A program made the position numbers and the translations under genes. This document shows, piece after piece, positions 23,698-32,853 of a stretch of 35,629 nucleotides of DNA (positions within the stretch are counted from its first letter, which is position 1; each line of letters begins with the position of its first letter). Under the pieces are notes generated by a model. It did no database searches and was not told where the DNA came from. It saw nothing but the letters and a program-made list of their open reading frames with translations. The stretch comes from Gammaproteobacteria bacterium (GTDB taxonomy: Bacteria > Pseudomonadota > Gammaproteobacteria > Pseudomonadales > Cellvibrionaceae), in assembly GCA_005801205.1 (NCBI GenBank), contig SYDJ01000130.1, forward strand, positions 1 through 35,629. The letters are read 5' to 3'.

Positions 23698-24600
23698 TTA
23701 TTTTTTATTCGCTCGTTTCTTGAACTTCCAGCCGCTCGAAATCAAAACGCCCGCCAATACTAATAACATGCCTAGTACTTGCACGATATTGGGTATAGAG
23801 CCAAATACCAAGCTCACTAGCAGTGTAAAAACCGGGACTAAATTAAAAGCAATCGCGGATTTTTCTGGCCCTAAAAAGTAAACACCTTTAAGCCAATAAA
23901 TATAAGCCAATACTGAGCCGCATACACCCATGTACATTAAAATGCTGTGGGTGGTAAATGAAAGTTGAGGTATATCTGTAAGTGGTTGCTCCAACAATAG
24001 CGCAGCAATAATTAATGCGACTGCGCCTATGCTGACGGTCCAGCGTGCAAATTGTAGTGAGGGAATATGTGGCGCGTATTTTTTTGAGCCCACGCTGTAC
24101 AGGCTCCACACAAAACAGGCCAGCAGCATCCATAAATCACCTACTGCGCTGTGCAGCAAACTAAAATGCCCGCCGGTAATAACAAAAACGACACCAATGA
24201 AAGCGATTAGCATACCGAGATATTGGTGCGCGCCAATACGCACTTTTAGCATGACCACGGAAAGTAGTGTAGAAAGCATAGGTGACAGCGCCATGATTAA
24301 CGCGGCGTTGAGTGCCGAAGTCGTATGCATTGCGGTAAAAAACGCATAGTTGAAGCCAAATACACCGATAACGCCTAGAGGTATTAGAATGAAGGCATCG
24401 CTGGCTGCAAGTTGTGACTCAGCTTTACCAAAACTAAAACGAATTGCCCAAAATAACATCAGCGCTATTGCAAATCGTTCAGCGGCAGCGGTTAATGGCG
24501 TAACATCGCCCGCGACGGCATGGCCGGCATTGAAATTACTGCCCCAAAAAAATGTACTAATAATAACCATTAGCCAAATACGGCCGGATGTTGACTTCAT
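23698..24600 (-). CDS. EamA-family (DMT superfamily) transporter
   Basis: A 300-residue inner-membrane protein with about ten hydrophobic helices in two EamA repeats, typical of the drug/metabolite transporter superfamily (RhaT/YedA relatives). Features: an N-terminal FFWGSNFNAGHAVAG, the first-repeat end PMLSTLLSVVMLKVRIG, and a second repeat ending EKSAIAFNLVPVFTLLVSLVFG. The C-terminus is Lys/Arg-rich (KFKKRANKK), fitting a cytoplasmic tail. Members export amino acids, nucleosides or other small metabolites, but substrate cannot be told from sequence. It is convergent with the GH3 gene and divergent from the acetyltransferase gene; no operon partner. Confidence 0.85.
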   Translation of the reverse strand: MKSTSGRIWLMVIISTFFWGSNFNAGHAVAGDVTPLTAAAERFAIALMLFWAIRFSFGKAESQLAASDAFILIPLGVIGVFGFNYAFFTAMHTTSALNAALIMALSPMLSTLLSVVMLKVRIGAHQYLGMLIAFIGVVFVITGGHFSLLHSAVGDLWMLLACFVWSLYSVGSKKYAPHIPSLQFARWTVSIGAVALIIAALLLEQPLTDIPQLSFTTHSILMYMGVCGSVLAYIYWLKGVYFLGPEKSAIAFNLVPVFTLLVSLVFGSIPNIVQVLGMLLVLAGVLISSGWKFKKRANKK

Positions 24601-24722
24601 TACTCTGCTCTGTGTTGGTTGAAAACTAGGAGGGCATTATAGAGATAAGCCGCTTTAAACATATATTTTTGTTTTTCCAAGTGGCATTAGTGTTTAGCAA
24701 TTTGATTTTTAAGGTATAGCAA

Positions 24723-25259
24723 ATGAAAAACTTTACAGAAGTAGATCCCTTTAAGCCTGAACTTGTAGCTGCCCGCAAGCGTGCGAAATTACTCTGCCAA
24801 CAATTGAATGCACTGCGTGCCGATCAGCACAAGGCGCGCAAGCCTATCTATAAAGAATTATTTGGCAAAGTATCCACTGCGTATATAGAGCCTAATTTTT
24901 TCTGCGATTACGGCAGCAATATATTTTTAGGTGAAAGTTTTTACGCCAACCACAACTGTGTCATTTTAGATGTAGGTGAAATTCATATTGGTGATCGAGT
25001 TTTATTTGGACCAAGCGTGCAACTTTACGGTACAACCCATCCGCTAGATCCTATAGAGCGTGCGAGCGGGAAAGAATTTTGTGCGCCTATTGTTATTGGT
25101 GATGATTGTTGGATTGGCGGTGGCGCTATCATTATGGCGGGCGTTACCATCGGCAAAAGATCTGTAATTGGTGCGGGGGGTGTAGTCACACAAGATATTC
25201 CCGCTGGAGTGGTGGCGGTTGGCAATCCTTGCCGCGTATTAAAATCCGTGGAGAAATAA
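24723..25259 (+). CDS. maa: Maltose/galactoside-type O-acetyltransferase (left-handed beta-helix)
   Basis: A 178-residue acetyl-CoA-dependent sugar O-acetyltransferase of the LacA/Maa family. It is a trimer of left-handed beta-helices. An N-terminal alpha segment (ELVAARKRAKLLCQQLNALR) matches the family cap, then hexapeptide repeats run through NIFLGESFYANHNCVILDVG, IGDRVLFGPSVQ and IGDDCWIGGGAIIMAGVTIG. The catalytic His is H106 in YGTTHPLDP. The C-terminal DIPAGVVAVGNPCRV is the family end. Its sugar substrate is not known here; it may detoxify excess sugars. It precedes the deacetylase gene by 49 bp on the same strand and could be co-transcribed. Confidence 0.88.
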   Translation: MKNFTEVDPFKPELVAARKRAKLLCQQLNALRADQHKARKPIYKELFGKVSTAYIEPNFFCDYGSNIFLGESFYANHNCVILDVGEIHIGDRVLFGPSVQLYGTTHPLDPIERASGKEFCAPIVIGDDCWIGGGAIIMAGVTIGKRSVIGAGGVVTQDIPAGVVAVGNPCRVLKSVEK

Positions 25260-25308
25260 CACTTCTTAATTTAATTGTTCTCCACTAAATCCTCGATAGG
25301 AGATAAAT

Positions 25309-26130
25309 ATGAAAATAAATAAAAAACATGCGCTAATACGTTTTATTGTGGCGGGCTTATTGTTGGCATCAACCACCTACGCCGATGATGCTGCGCAAGC
25401 ATTTAAGTGGCCTAAGGGTCAAAAGGCGGCCGTGAGTTTGGCTTACGATGATGCGCTAAATTCACAGTTGGATCATGCGATTCCCGCGCTCAACAAATTC
25501 GGTTTAAGGGGGACTTTTTATCTGCAGCTTTTCAACCCTGTTGTTGATCAACGTTTGGCTGAATGGCGCGCAGCGGCTAAAAAGGGCCACGAGTTAGGTA
25601 ATCACACCTTGTTTCATCAATGCTCAAAATCAAAGCCTGGCCGCGACTGGGTGGGTGTGCATCGCGACTTGGATAAGATGAGCGTTGAGCAAATGAAAGA
25701 CCAAGTGATTATGGCGAACACCATGTTGTACTCCATCGACGGCAAGCGAGATCGTACCTTTACTGCGCCCTGTCTTGATAAGGAGGCGGGCGGTAAAAAT
25801 TATATTGATGCCGTTAAATCAGAATTTGTTGCCATCAAGCTGGAAAGCGGTAACGTCGTTCCCGATATGAACAAGCTGGATCCCTATGCGGTTCCCGTGG
25901 CCTTCCCAGCGGATGCAACAGGTCAGCAACTGATTGATATAGTCAAAGAAGCCGCCGCTAAAGGTACCATGGCGAACTTTACTTTCCATGGTGTAGGTGG
26001 TGATCACTTAAGTGTGACAGTGGAAGCGCATGAAGAATTGCTGAAATATTTAGCGGCTAATAAAAATATTTACTGGGTAGATACGTTTGTGAATCAAATG
26101 AAATATGTGAAAGCGAATCAGAAGAAATAA
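25309..26130 (+). CDS. Secreted polysaccharide deacetylase (carbohydrate esterase family 4)
   Basis: A 273-residue NodB-homology protein with a signal peptide (residues 1-25, ...GLLLASTTYA). CE4 motif 1 is LAYDDAL (D47 and D48, metal and base); motif 2 is the H-T-x-x-H in NHTLFH (H99, H103, metal ligands). The TFTAPC stretch and a late FTFHGVGGD with His also fit the family. Members remove N- or O-acetyl groups from chitin, peptidoglycan or xylan. Given the surrounding xylan genes, an acetylxylan esterase role is plausible, but chito-oligosaccharide or peptidoglycan substrates are not excluded. The start ATG 25309 has a strong Shine-Dalgarno (AGGAGA). Export location is periplasmic or beyond. 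Confidence 0.85.
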   Translation: MKINKKHALIRFIVAGLLLASTTYADDAAQAFKWPKGQKAAVSLAYDDALNSQLDHAIPALNKFGLRGTFYLQLFNPVVDQRLAEWRAAAKKGHELGNHTLFHQCSKSKPGRDWVGVHRDLDKMSVEQMKDQVIMANTMLYSIDGKRDRTFTAPCLDKEAGGKNYIDAVKSEFVAIKLESGNVVPDMNKLDPYAVPVAFPADATGQQLIDIVKEAAAKGTMANFTFHGVGGDHLSVTVEAHEELLKYLAANKNIYWVDTFVNQMKYVKANQKK

Positions 26131-26156
26131 GTCTGCGCTAGCTGCAATGCTCAATC

Positions 26157-26193
26157 AAAAAGGGTGGTCTGTGCGAGCAGGTCGCCCTTTTTT
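26157..26193 (+). terminator. Terminator after the deacetylase gene
   Basis: AAAAAGGGTG pairs with CGCCCTTTTT (one G-U pair) around an inner GTCTG/CAGGT stem, followed by TTTTTTC. Good hairpin plus T-run. Confidence 0.8.
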
Positions 26194-26312
26194 CTTTATA
26201 GACTTAGCTTAAAAATTACCGATAAGCGAATAACTGTGTAAGAATGCCTAACTGTTTCCGTCATGGTGATAGCGGATACGGCAATTTTTTTCACCTTAAA
26301 GAAGAATGTAAT

Positions 26313-26519
26313 ATGAGTAAAGGTACAGTTAAGTGGTTTGATGCGACTAAAGGTTTCGGTTTCATTACCCCTGAAGACGGTAGCAAAGATTTGTTTGTTC
26401 ACCACTCTGAAATTCAAGCTGGCGGTGGTTATGCCACGTTAAATGAAGGCCAAGCGGTTGAATTTGATGTTGGCCAAGGTCAAAAAGGCCCATGTGCTAA
26501 TAAAGTGCGCCCCATCTAA
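26313..26519 (+). CDS. Cold-shock domain protein (CspA/CspE family)
   Basis: A 68-residue single cold-shock domain, a beta-barrel that binds single-stranded RNA and DNA and acts as an RNA chaperone. RNP-1 is KGFGFIT and RNP-2 is LFVHHSEI; the start [17 protein letters not shown] is typical of the family, as is [11 protein letters not shown] at the end. An in-frame Met upstream (26244) would add 23 residues unlike any Csp, so ATG 26313 is chosen. The unusually long stretch before the start may be a leader of the type that regulates csp mRNAs by folding, but that is inferred. It stands alone; nearest gene downstream is convergent. Confidence 0.93.
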   Translation: MSKGTVKWFDATKGFGFITPEDGSKDLFVHHSEIQAGGGYATLNEGQAVEFDVGQGQKGPCANKVRPI

Positions 26520-26546
26520 CAACCTGTTAGATAGTTGGACACAATC

Positions 26547-26600
26547 ATTACGTCTAAACACCGGTGTGGCTTCAGTGTTTGGTGCTTTAGGCGTAATTTT
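26547..26600. terminator. Terminator between the cold-shock gene and the response-regulator gene
   Basis: Long, slightly imperfect stem: ATTACG..CTAAA.CACC on the left (from 26547) and GGTG.TTTAG.CGTAAT on the right (to 26597), then TTTT. It lies between convergent genes and may serve both. Confidence 0.75.
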
Positions 26601-26643
26601 CTGCTCATAATGACTCTGCTAAACCTTACTCTACTCTTTAAAA

Positions 26644-27561
26644 CTAGCTTTTCGCTAAACATTTAATCGCAATAGCGGCAGCGGAAGTCCTATTCTCAAC
26701 CCCAAGTTTGCGAAACACCTGTTCCAAGTGTTTATTCACCGTGCGCGGGCTCATATCTAAGATTTGGCCAATTTCGCGATTGGTTTTTCCGTTGGCAATC
26801 CATAAAAGTACATCAGCCTCTCGCCCCGTTACGCCAAATTGTTCTTTGAGTGCGTGTGTATCGTCAGCCGGTTTGTGAGGATTGGATAAGCGCAATAAGT
26901 ATTCGCGGTTATCAATCAGATTGAGCATTTCAATGGTTAATGGTTGTAATAAATGTGGCAGTTTTAAATGATGCCCCGTTTCTGGTTTGTGCTTTAACCA
27001 ATCTGCTAGCACCGATGCTAAGCGTAAGTTCAGCGCTTCAATATCGTGTTCACTTTCTGCAGACGCTAATAATTGATTTACTTGCGGCGTTGCCCACAAT
27101 AATTGTCCGTTTAAATCGACTGTAAATAAATATTGCCCAGCCGTGTCTAATGCCATACGCGCGCTTTGGGTCATGCGTGCATTAGTAAGGTGAACGCGCA
27201 TACGGGCGATAATCTCATCGGCATTAATCGGTTTGGTTACATAATCTACGCCGCCAGCAGTGAGCCCCATCACCACGTGTTCGGTGTCGCTTAATCCGGT
27301 CATAAAAATAATGGGTACATCGACGAGTTGTGGGTTTAGTTTTAATTGCTTACAGGTTTCAAAGCCGTCCATGTTGGGCATTATGGCATCGAGTAAAATA
27401 ATATCTGGCTTAATATTTTTAGTGATGGTTAATGCTTGCGACCCTTCTAGTGCAACTAATACGGTAAACCCTGCCTCTTCAAGCACGTCATTGAGCATAT
27501 GAATACTTTCTATGCTGTCATCAATAACCAGTACGACGTTACGTTCTTGCTTGCTGCTCAT
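26644..27561 (-). CDS. LuxR-type response regulator, partner of the transporter-fused kinase
   Basis: A 305-residue two-component regulator. The receiver domain (about 8-125) has the acidic pair VIDDS, phospho-acceptor D58 in IILLDAIMP, and the conserved Lys K109 in DYVTKPI. A middle segment (about 130-225, QYLFTVDLNGQLLWATPQVN) looks like a PAS-type domain. The LuxR/FixJ helix-turn-helix is at about 243-303 (VTGREADVLLWIANGKTNRE, MSPRTVNKHLEQVFRKLGV). It starts 6 bp after the stop of the kinase gene on the same strand, so the two are an operon and a cognate pair. Targets are likely to include the neighbouring urea-transport genes, though no binding site was identified. Confidence 0.93.
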   Translation of the reverse strand: MSSKQERNVVLVIDDSIESIHMLNDVLEEAGFTVLVALEGSQALTITKNIKPDIILLDAIMPNMDGFETCKQLKLNPQLVDVPIIFMTGLSDTEHVVMGLTAGGVDYVTKPINADEIIARMRVHLTNARMTQSARMALDTAGQYLFTVDLNGQLLWATPQVNQLLASAESEHDIEALNLRLASVLADWLKHKPETGHHLKLPHLLQPLTIEMLNLIDNREYLLRLSNPHKPADDTHALKEQFGVTGREADVLLWIANGKTNREIGQILDMSPRTVNKHLEQVFRKLGVENRTSAAAIAIKCLAKS

Positions 27562-27567
27562 GATGAG

Positions 27568-30500
27568 TTACTCTGGGGTGTTAACACATTCTTGGGTGTC
27601 AACAAGTTCGGAATCAACCCACTGAATAATTTTTTCAAATTGAAAACTATTGGTGAGTGTTTTTAATTGCTGAATAAATTCAGCCGAGGCTAAGCTCTGT
27701 TGTTCAAGTTCAATGATTTTTTCCTGTAATCCTTTTTTGTGACCGATGCGAGCCAAGTGTGAAATATCATCCAGATGTTCATCACTAGGTAGTTCCACGG
27801 TATTGATGAGTCTACTGATGATGGGTGGATTTTCATTGGCAGGTTCATAGCGCCATTGCAGATTTAACAGCGCTTGAATTTGGTCGAGTAGCGCTTGCAG
27901 TTGCACGGGCTTGGTGATGTAAGCATCGTGTAATAGCGGTGTGTCGGGCGATTGATTACGGCCTTCGCTGGCATCGGCGGATACCATAATAATTGGCGAA
28001 TGAAAATGTGCCTGCCGCAACTGCTTTGCTAATGACCAACCATCTAATACGGGCATGGAAACATCCAGCATAATTAAATCAGGCCGATTATTTTCGTGTG
28101 TCTGTTGAGCAAAAACCCTTAAAGCATTTAGCGGATTATCCACTTCAATGACTCTAAACCCTAAAGGCGTTAACAGTGTGCGCATTAATTGGCGATGCGT
28201 TTCTTCATCATCTACCAGCATGATAGTGCGAGCATTTCCTTGGTAGCCGTATATGGTTTGCACAGGTGCGCGAATGGGCTCGCTGAGCGGTGCATTGATG
28301 CTTGCCAACATTAAACTGGCTTTAAATGTGCTACCTTCACCGGGCAGGCTTTTTACCGCAATATCGCCGCCCATTATTTCAGTGAGTAAGCGCGTAATGG
28401 TTAAGCCAAGCCCTGTTCCTGTGGCGGTGGAACCGGGGCGACGCAGGCGTTCAAACGGCCTGAATATTCGCTCTAAATTTTCGAGTGCTATACCTTCGCC
28501 GGTATCTTTAACGGTGAACTCAGCAACTTGACTGCGGTAACGCAATTTAAAAAATACGCTACCTGAATCAGTATATTTAATGGCATTGGATAATAGATTA
28601 ATCAGAATTTGGCGCAGGCGTTTTTCATCGGTGCGCACCATTTCTGGCAAGCGATCTGTGCATTCATAAATAAATTGCAAGCCTTTGCTTTCCGCTTGAA
28701 TGCGGAACATATTAACCAGTTGATCCATCAGCATAGGCAGGCGAACTTGATCTGTGTGTAAATCAAAACGGCCTGCTTCAATTTTGGAAATGTCCAAAAG
28801 CCCTTCAATTAAATCCGCAAGATGTTCGCTGCTGCGGCGAATAACACTTAATGCCTCTTTGCGATGCGCAGGCATGTCTGGGTCTTTTTCTAATAATTGT
28901 GCATAACCTAACACCGCATTGAGCGGTGAGCGCAATTCGTGGCTAATACCGGTTAAATAACGGCTTTTAGCTTGGTTCGCGGCCTCTGCTTGCTCTTTGG
29001 CAAGTTGTAAGGCTTTGTCGGTGCGTTCATGCGCTTCTATTTCTTCCATTAATAAACGGGTTTGGCGCTGTGATTCTTCTTGTGCGACATGGCGGCTTTC
29101 ATGCGCTAATACAAATAGCCAACTCACAACACCGGTAATAATTACTAGCAAGAAAAATACTTTCCACAAAGTATTCTCTAGCAGGAGTGCAGTATCGCTA
29201 TCGTTAATAGGGGTTTGAAAATAAATGAGAGACAGCAGTATTGCAGAGAGGCCATTGATTAAAATAACCAAGCCTAAAAACTGGCCGACGTGCGAATTAA
29301 TTTTTGAGGTAATGGCTTGTGGTAAAAATAATGTAAAAAATTGCTGCAATTGCTCGCGATAATTAGCACCGGGTTTGCAGTAGTCGTGACAGCGTGCATC
29401 CAACGAGCAACACAGCGAACAAATATCGCCAGCGTAGGCGGGGCAGTAGGTAACATCTTCGTGTTCAAATTTGTGCTCGCAAATACAGCAGGTCACAGTG
29501 CTGTAGGTGTTGTGTTTATGTTCATGCAGATCGCTAAAATAAATTGTCTCTGCTGCAAGGCTAGGCCGTGCAATATAGTAGCGGCCTTTAGTGATCCATG
29601 CGATACAGGGGGCAGCAAGTAATGCACAGGCGAGGGCAATAAAATGTGACAGTGCTTGGGCTATTTCGCCTAATAATCCGGTGTGGCACATAATGCCGAT
29701 AATAGACGCAAGCAACATTGCGCCGAATCCAACAGGATTAATATCGTAAAGATGTGCACGTTTGAATTCGATATGTTTTGGGCTTAAGCCCAGTGGTTTA
29801 TTAATCACTAAATCGGCGACTAATGCACCTAACCATGCAACGGCGACAATGCCATAAAATCCCAGCGTTTGTTCAAGTGCGCGATAAACACCTAACTCCA
29901 TGAGCAACAATGCAATAGCTACATTAAAGACTAACCAGACTACGCGGCCGGGGTGGCTGTGTGTTAAACGCGAAAAGAAATTTGACCATGCTATTGAGCC
30001 GGCATAGGCATTGGTGACGTTAATTTTTAATTGACTGAGTATGACGAAAATACCTGCAAACGCGAGCGCCACTTGCGGTGAGTGCGTTAAGTAGCCAAAG
30101 GCAACCATGTACATGCGTGTTGGATCGGCAGCTTCATTGCTGGGCACATTGTGGTTAAGTGCGAGTACCGCGAGAAAAGAACCCGCCATAATTTTTATGG
30201 CACCAATCACAATCCAACCTGGGCCGCCGGCAATAAGCGCTGCCCACCAGCGCCACTCTTTACCTTTTTTGGCGGGAGGCAAAAAACGCAAAAAATCGAC
30301 TTGTTCACCAATTTGTGCAATCAATGAAAATACCACGGCCGATGCCGCGCCAAAAAATAAAATGCTAACGCCTTGTTGTCTCTCTGTTGATTGCAAATTG
30401 CCAGAAAAACTAGTCCAGTCTTTTACTGCGTTTGCATCAGTATAAATAATAAAAACAAAAGGAATTAACTGCAGAATTATCCATAGGGGTTGGCTCCACA

Positions 30501-31026
30501 GTTGAAAGCGGCTAATGACGGTAATGCCGTGAGTTACTAAAGGAATAATCGCAATGGAGCTTAATAGGTAGCCCCATGCTAGCGGTATATCAAATAGTAA
30601 CTCTAAAGCCATAGCCATAATGGCGGCTTCAAGCGCGAAAAAAATAAAGGTGAAAGAGGCATATATTAGTGATGTGATGGTTGAACCTATGTAACCGAAG
30701 CCTGCACCGCGCGTAAGCAAATCAATATCCACACCGTACTTAGCCGCGTAGTAGCTGATGGGAATCGCGGTTAAAAAAATAATTAAACTCACCGCGCAAA
30801 TTGCCGCAATGGCATTGTTAAAGCCGTAGTGCAAGGTTATCGCACCGCCAATGGCTTCTAATGCGAGAAAAGAAATAGCGCCTAGTGCTGTAGTAGCAAC
30901 TCGTGCATTACTCCAGCGGCGTGCGCTCTTGGCTGTAAAGCGTAGCGCGTAGTCTTCCAGTGTTTGGTTAGCAACCCACTGGTTGTAGTTGCGCCTAACG
31001 CGAAAGATATGTTGTTTAGCTGTCAT
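27568..31026 (-). CDS. Hybrid sensor histidine kinase with an N-terminal NCS1 nucleobase-transporter domain
   Basis: An 1152-residue membrane kinase. Residues 1 to about 480 resemble NCS1 (CodB/PucI) cytosine/purine/allantoin permeases: a start-proximal NYNQWVANQTLEDYALRF, then helices including GVDIDLLTRGAGFGYIGS. A Cys-rich segment (C513 to C550, eleven Cys including CCIC and CSLCC) may bind metal. Two further hydrophobic segments and a coiled coil (QRQTRLLMEEIEAHERTDKA) follow. The HisKA domain has the phospho-accepting H696 in ISHELRSPLNA; the ATPase has NLLSNAIKY and GTGLGLTITRLL. A receiver domain carries D988 in LIMLDVSMP, with a helical tail after it. This is a transporter-sensor fusion, analogous to CbrA. 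ATG 31026 is preferred (AACAGGC upstream); ATG 31086 and TTG 31155 in frame would add residues outside the NCS1 start. Confidence 0.88.
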   Translation of the reverse strand: MTAKQHIFRVRRNYNQWVANQTLEDYALRFTAKSARRWSNARVATTALGAISFLALEAIGGAITLHYGFNNAIAAICAVSLIIFLTAIPISYYAAKYGVDIDLLTRGAGFGYIGSTITSLIYASFTFIFFALEAAIMAMALELLFDIPLAWGYLLSSIAIIPLVTHGITVISRFQLWSQPLWIILQLIPFVFIIYTDANAVKDWTSFSGNLQSTERQQGVSILFFGAASAVVFSLIAQIGEQVDFLRFLPPAKKGKEWRWWAALIAGGPGWIVIGAIKIMAGSFLAVLALNHNVPSNEAADPTRMYMVAFGYLTHSPQVALAFAGIFVILSQLKINVTNAYAGSIAWSNFFSRLTHSHPGRVVWLVFNVAIALLLMELGVYRALEQTLGFYGIVAVAWLGALVADLVINKPLGLSPKHIEFKRAHLYDINPVGFGAMLLASIIGIMCHTGLLGEIAQALSHFIALACALLAAPCIAWITKGRYYIARPSLAAETIYFSDLHEHKHNTYSTVTCCICEHKFEHEDVTYCPAYAGDICSLCCSLDARCHDYCKPGANYREQLQQFFTLFLPQAITSKINSHVGQFLGLVILINGLSAILLSLIYFQTPINDSDTALLLENTLWKVFFLLVIITGVVSWLFVLAHESRHVAQEESQRQTRLLMEEIEAHERTDKALQLAKEQAEAANQAKSRYLTGISHELRSPLNAVLGYAQLLEKDPDMPAHRKEALSVIRRSSEHLADLIEGLLDISKIEAGRFDLHTDQVRLPMLMDQLVNMFRIQAESKGLQFIYECTDRLPEMVRTDEKRLRQILINLLSNAIKYTDSGSVFFKLRYRSQVAEFTVKDTGEGIALENLERIFRPFERLRRPGSTATGTGLGLTITRLLTEIMGGDIAVKSLPGEGSTFKASLMLASINAPLSEPIRAPVQTIYGYQGNARTIMLVDDEETHRQLMRTLLTPLGFRVIEVDNPLNALRVFAQQTHENNRPDLIMLDVSMPVLDGWSLAKQLRQAHFHSPIIMVSADASEGRNQSPDTPLLHDAYITKPVQLQALLDQIQALLNLQWRYEPANENPPIISRLINTVELPSDEHLDDISHLARIGHKKGLQEKIIELEQQSLASAEFIQQLKTLTNSFQFEKIIQWVDSELVDTQECVNTPE

Positions 31027-31471
31027 GCCGTGCCTGTTATTGGTTCTATCTGTTGAGTCGCTTTTGTGTGTTAATGGAGCGTCCATAAGTATTTGCGCGC
31101 TTATCTGGTGCAGGTGTTGAGCTAAAGAATCTGCAGTTGTTTGAAAACCACGCAAAATGAAACATATCTCATATTTTTTTGCGGGATGAACGGGGCCTAC
31201 TAATGCTCTTCAATTCCCGTACCACTTCAAATATGAGCCTGTTTGTTGTTCTTCCTTCTCTATTACTTAATTGAAAAATACGGAATCACGTTGCTAGGTG
31301 CTATGCGTTAAATGACGTAGTTGTCTGCGCTATTTATCGAATGGGTTTACTAGGGTTATGTGCGTAGATTGCGGTTTGTGGGCAAAGATCATTTCATTCG
31401 AAATTATTTGCTCCGCAAGAATTTATTCGAGCACTTAATCAAGCCTGAAAAATTTAATTTGAGGAAAGACC
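31027..31471. promoter_or_regulatory. Divergent region between the sensor kinase and urtA
   Basis: Up to 445 bp, of which 31027-31155 stays open in the kinase frame. It must carry the promoters for both transcripts. I looked for a sigma-54 promoter (TGGCAC-N5-TTGCA), expected for a nitrogen gene, and did not find a convincing one. No strong palindrome was seen. GAGG (about 31461-31464) is the ribosome-binding site of urtA. Confidence 0.4.
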
Positions 31472-32734
31472 ATGAAGACATTATTTTTTAAAGGTGAGCA
31501 AGCTAAAGCACTCACCAAAACAGCCAAAGCAATTAGCTGGAAAACCTGTTTATTCACCTTGGCTGCCTCATTTGCATTTAGCACTGCGCATGCGGCGGAT
31601 GTGAATACTACAGGCCTTGCAGTAACAGACAAAACCGTGAAGGTAGGTATTCTTCACTCAGTAACCGGCACCATGGCCATTAGTGAAACAGGTTCAGTGC
31701 AGGCTGAGAAGCTCGCTATTGAGCAGATCAATGCCATGGGTGGTGTGCTTGGCCGCAAGATTGAATTTATTCAAGAAGACGGTGCGAGCGATTGGCCAAC
31801 CTTTGCGGAGAAATCCAAAAAATTATTGGTGAATGATAAAGCCGCCGCCGTATTTGGTTGCTGGACATCCGCCTCGCGTAAAGCGGTATTGCCGATTTTT
31901 GAACAATACAACGGCATGCTTTACTACCCAACTTTCTATGAAGGCTTGGAGCAATCCAAAAACGTGATTTACACCGGCCAAGAAGCTACCCAACAAATTA
32001 TTGCGGGTATCGATTGGGTGACTAAAACCAAAGGTGCTAAATCCTTCTACTTGCTCGGTTCAGATTATATTTGGCCGCGCACATCCAACAAAATTGCACG
32101 CAAGCACATTGAAAAATTGGGCTTGAAAGTGGTGGGTGAAGAATACTATCCACTTGGCCACACGCAATTTAACTCTGTGATTAACAAAATCAAACTGACT
32201 AAGCCCGATGTGATTTACGCCATTGTGGTAGGTGGCTCAAACGTAGCCTTCTACAAACAATTGAAAGCGGCGGGTATTGATATGACCAAAGAGAAACCAC
32301 TGGTATTAACCATCTCCGTAACTGAAGACGAAGTTCTCGGTATCGGTGGTGAAAATATGCAGGGTGCTTATGCGTCTATGAAATATTTCCAAAGCTTAAC
32401 CAACGACAACAACACAAAATTTGTTGCGGCTTTCAAAGCGCGTTGGGGTAAAGACGTAGTGATAGGCGATGTAACTCAAGCAGCTTACCTAGGCCCATGG
32501 TTGTGGAAAGCAGCGGTCGAAAAAGCGGGCTCATTTGATATTGATAAAGTGCGCGCAGCTTCACCCGGTATTGAGTTGACTACTGCACCAGAAGGCTATG
32601 TGAAAATTCATCCTAATCATCACCTCTGGTCTAAAACACGTATAGGTCATGCACGTCCTGATGGTCAGTACGACGTTGTGTTTGAAACCAAAGATCTGAT
32701 TGAGCCAGATCCATTCCCTAAGGGCTATCAATAA
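31472..32734 (+). CDS. urtA: Urea ABC transporter, substrate-binding protein UrtA
   Basis: A 420-residue periplasmic binding protein of the Leu/Ile/Val-type fold that captures urea (or short-chain amides) for the UrtBCDE importer. The signal peptide is at about 1-42 (WKTCLFTLAASFAFSTAHA). Family-specific blocks: VKVGILHSVTGTMAISETG, AIEQINAMGGVLGRKIEFIQ, AVFGCWTSASRKAVLPIFEQ, GMLYYPTFYEGLEQSKNVIY, then AYASMKYFQSL and the C-terminal DLIEPDPFPKGYQ. This pattern is UrtA, distinguishable from AmiC and from branched amino-acid binding proteins. It heads the operon and is followed by a hairpin that could raise its expression relative to the membrane genes. Confidence 0.96.
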   Translation: MKTLFFKGEQAKALTKTAKAISWKTCLFTLAASFAFSTAHAADVNTTGLAVTDKTVKVGILHSVTGTMAISETGSVQAEKLAIEQINAMGGVLGRKIEFIQEDGASDWPTFAEKSKKLLVNDKAAAVFGCWTSASRKAVLPIFEQYNGMLYYPTFYEGLEQSKNVIYTGQEATQQIIAGIDWVTKTKGAKSFYLLGSDYIWPRTSNKIARKHIEKLGLKVVGEEYYPLGHTQFNSVINKIKLTKPDVIYAIVVGGSNVAFYKQLKAAGIDMTKEKPLVLTISVTEDEVLGIGGENMQGAYASMKYFQSLTNDNNTKFVAAFKARWGKDVVIGDVTQAAYLGPWLWKAAVEKAGSFDIDKVRAASPGIELTTAPEGYVKIHPNHHLWSKTRIGHARPDGQYDVVFETKDLIEPDPFPKGYQ

Positions 32735-32741
32735 ACCTGTG

Positions 32742-32772
32742 AGAAGAGCCGCTCTCCCTGAGTGGCTCTTCT
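32742..32772 (+). terminator. Intercistronic hairpin between urtA and urtB
   Basis: AGAAGAGCC (32742-32750) and GGCTCTTCT (32764-32772), perfect 9-bp arms extended by GCT/AGT with a wobble. The following TGTTTC is only weakly T-rich. Partial termination or 3'-end protection of the urtA mRNA is likelier than full termination. Confidence 0.6.
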
Positions 32773-32853
32773 TGTTTCAACACAGTAAGTAGTTAGTCGA
32801 AAAATTTTAGCAATCTTTTTAGCACGGCTTTCACAATTAAAGAGGATTACGCA

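Noticed and set aside
31027-31155. Longer kinase starts at 31086 (ATG) and 31155 (TTG)
   Set aside because: The added residues do not resemble the NCS1 start and lack a clear ribosome site. ATG 31086 cannot be excluded.
31156-31471. Sigma-54 promoter for urtA
   Set aside because: No TGGCAC-N5-TTGCA match was seen at suitable spacing on the + strand.
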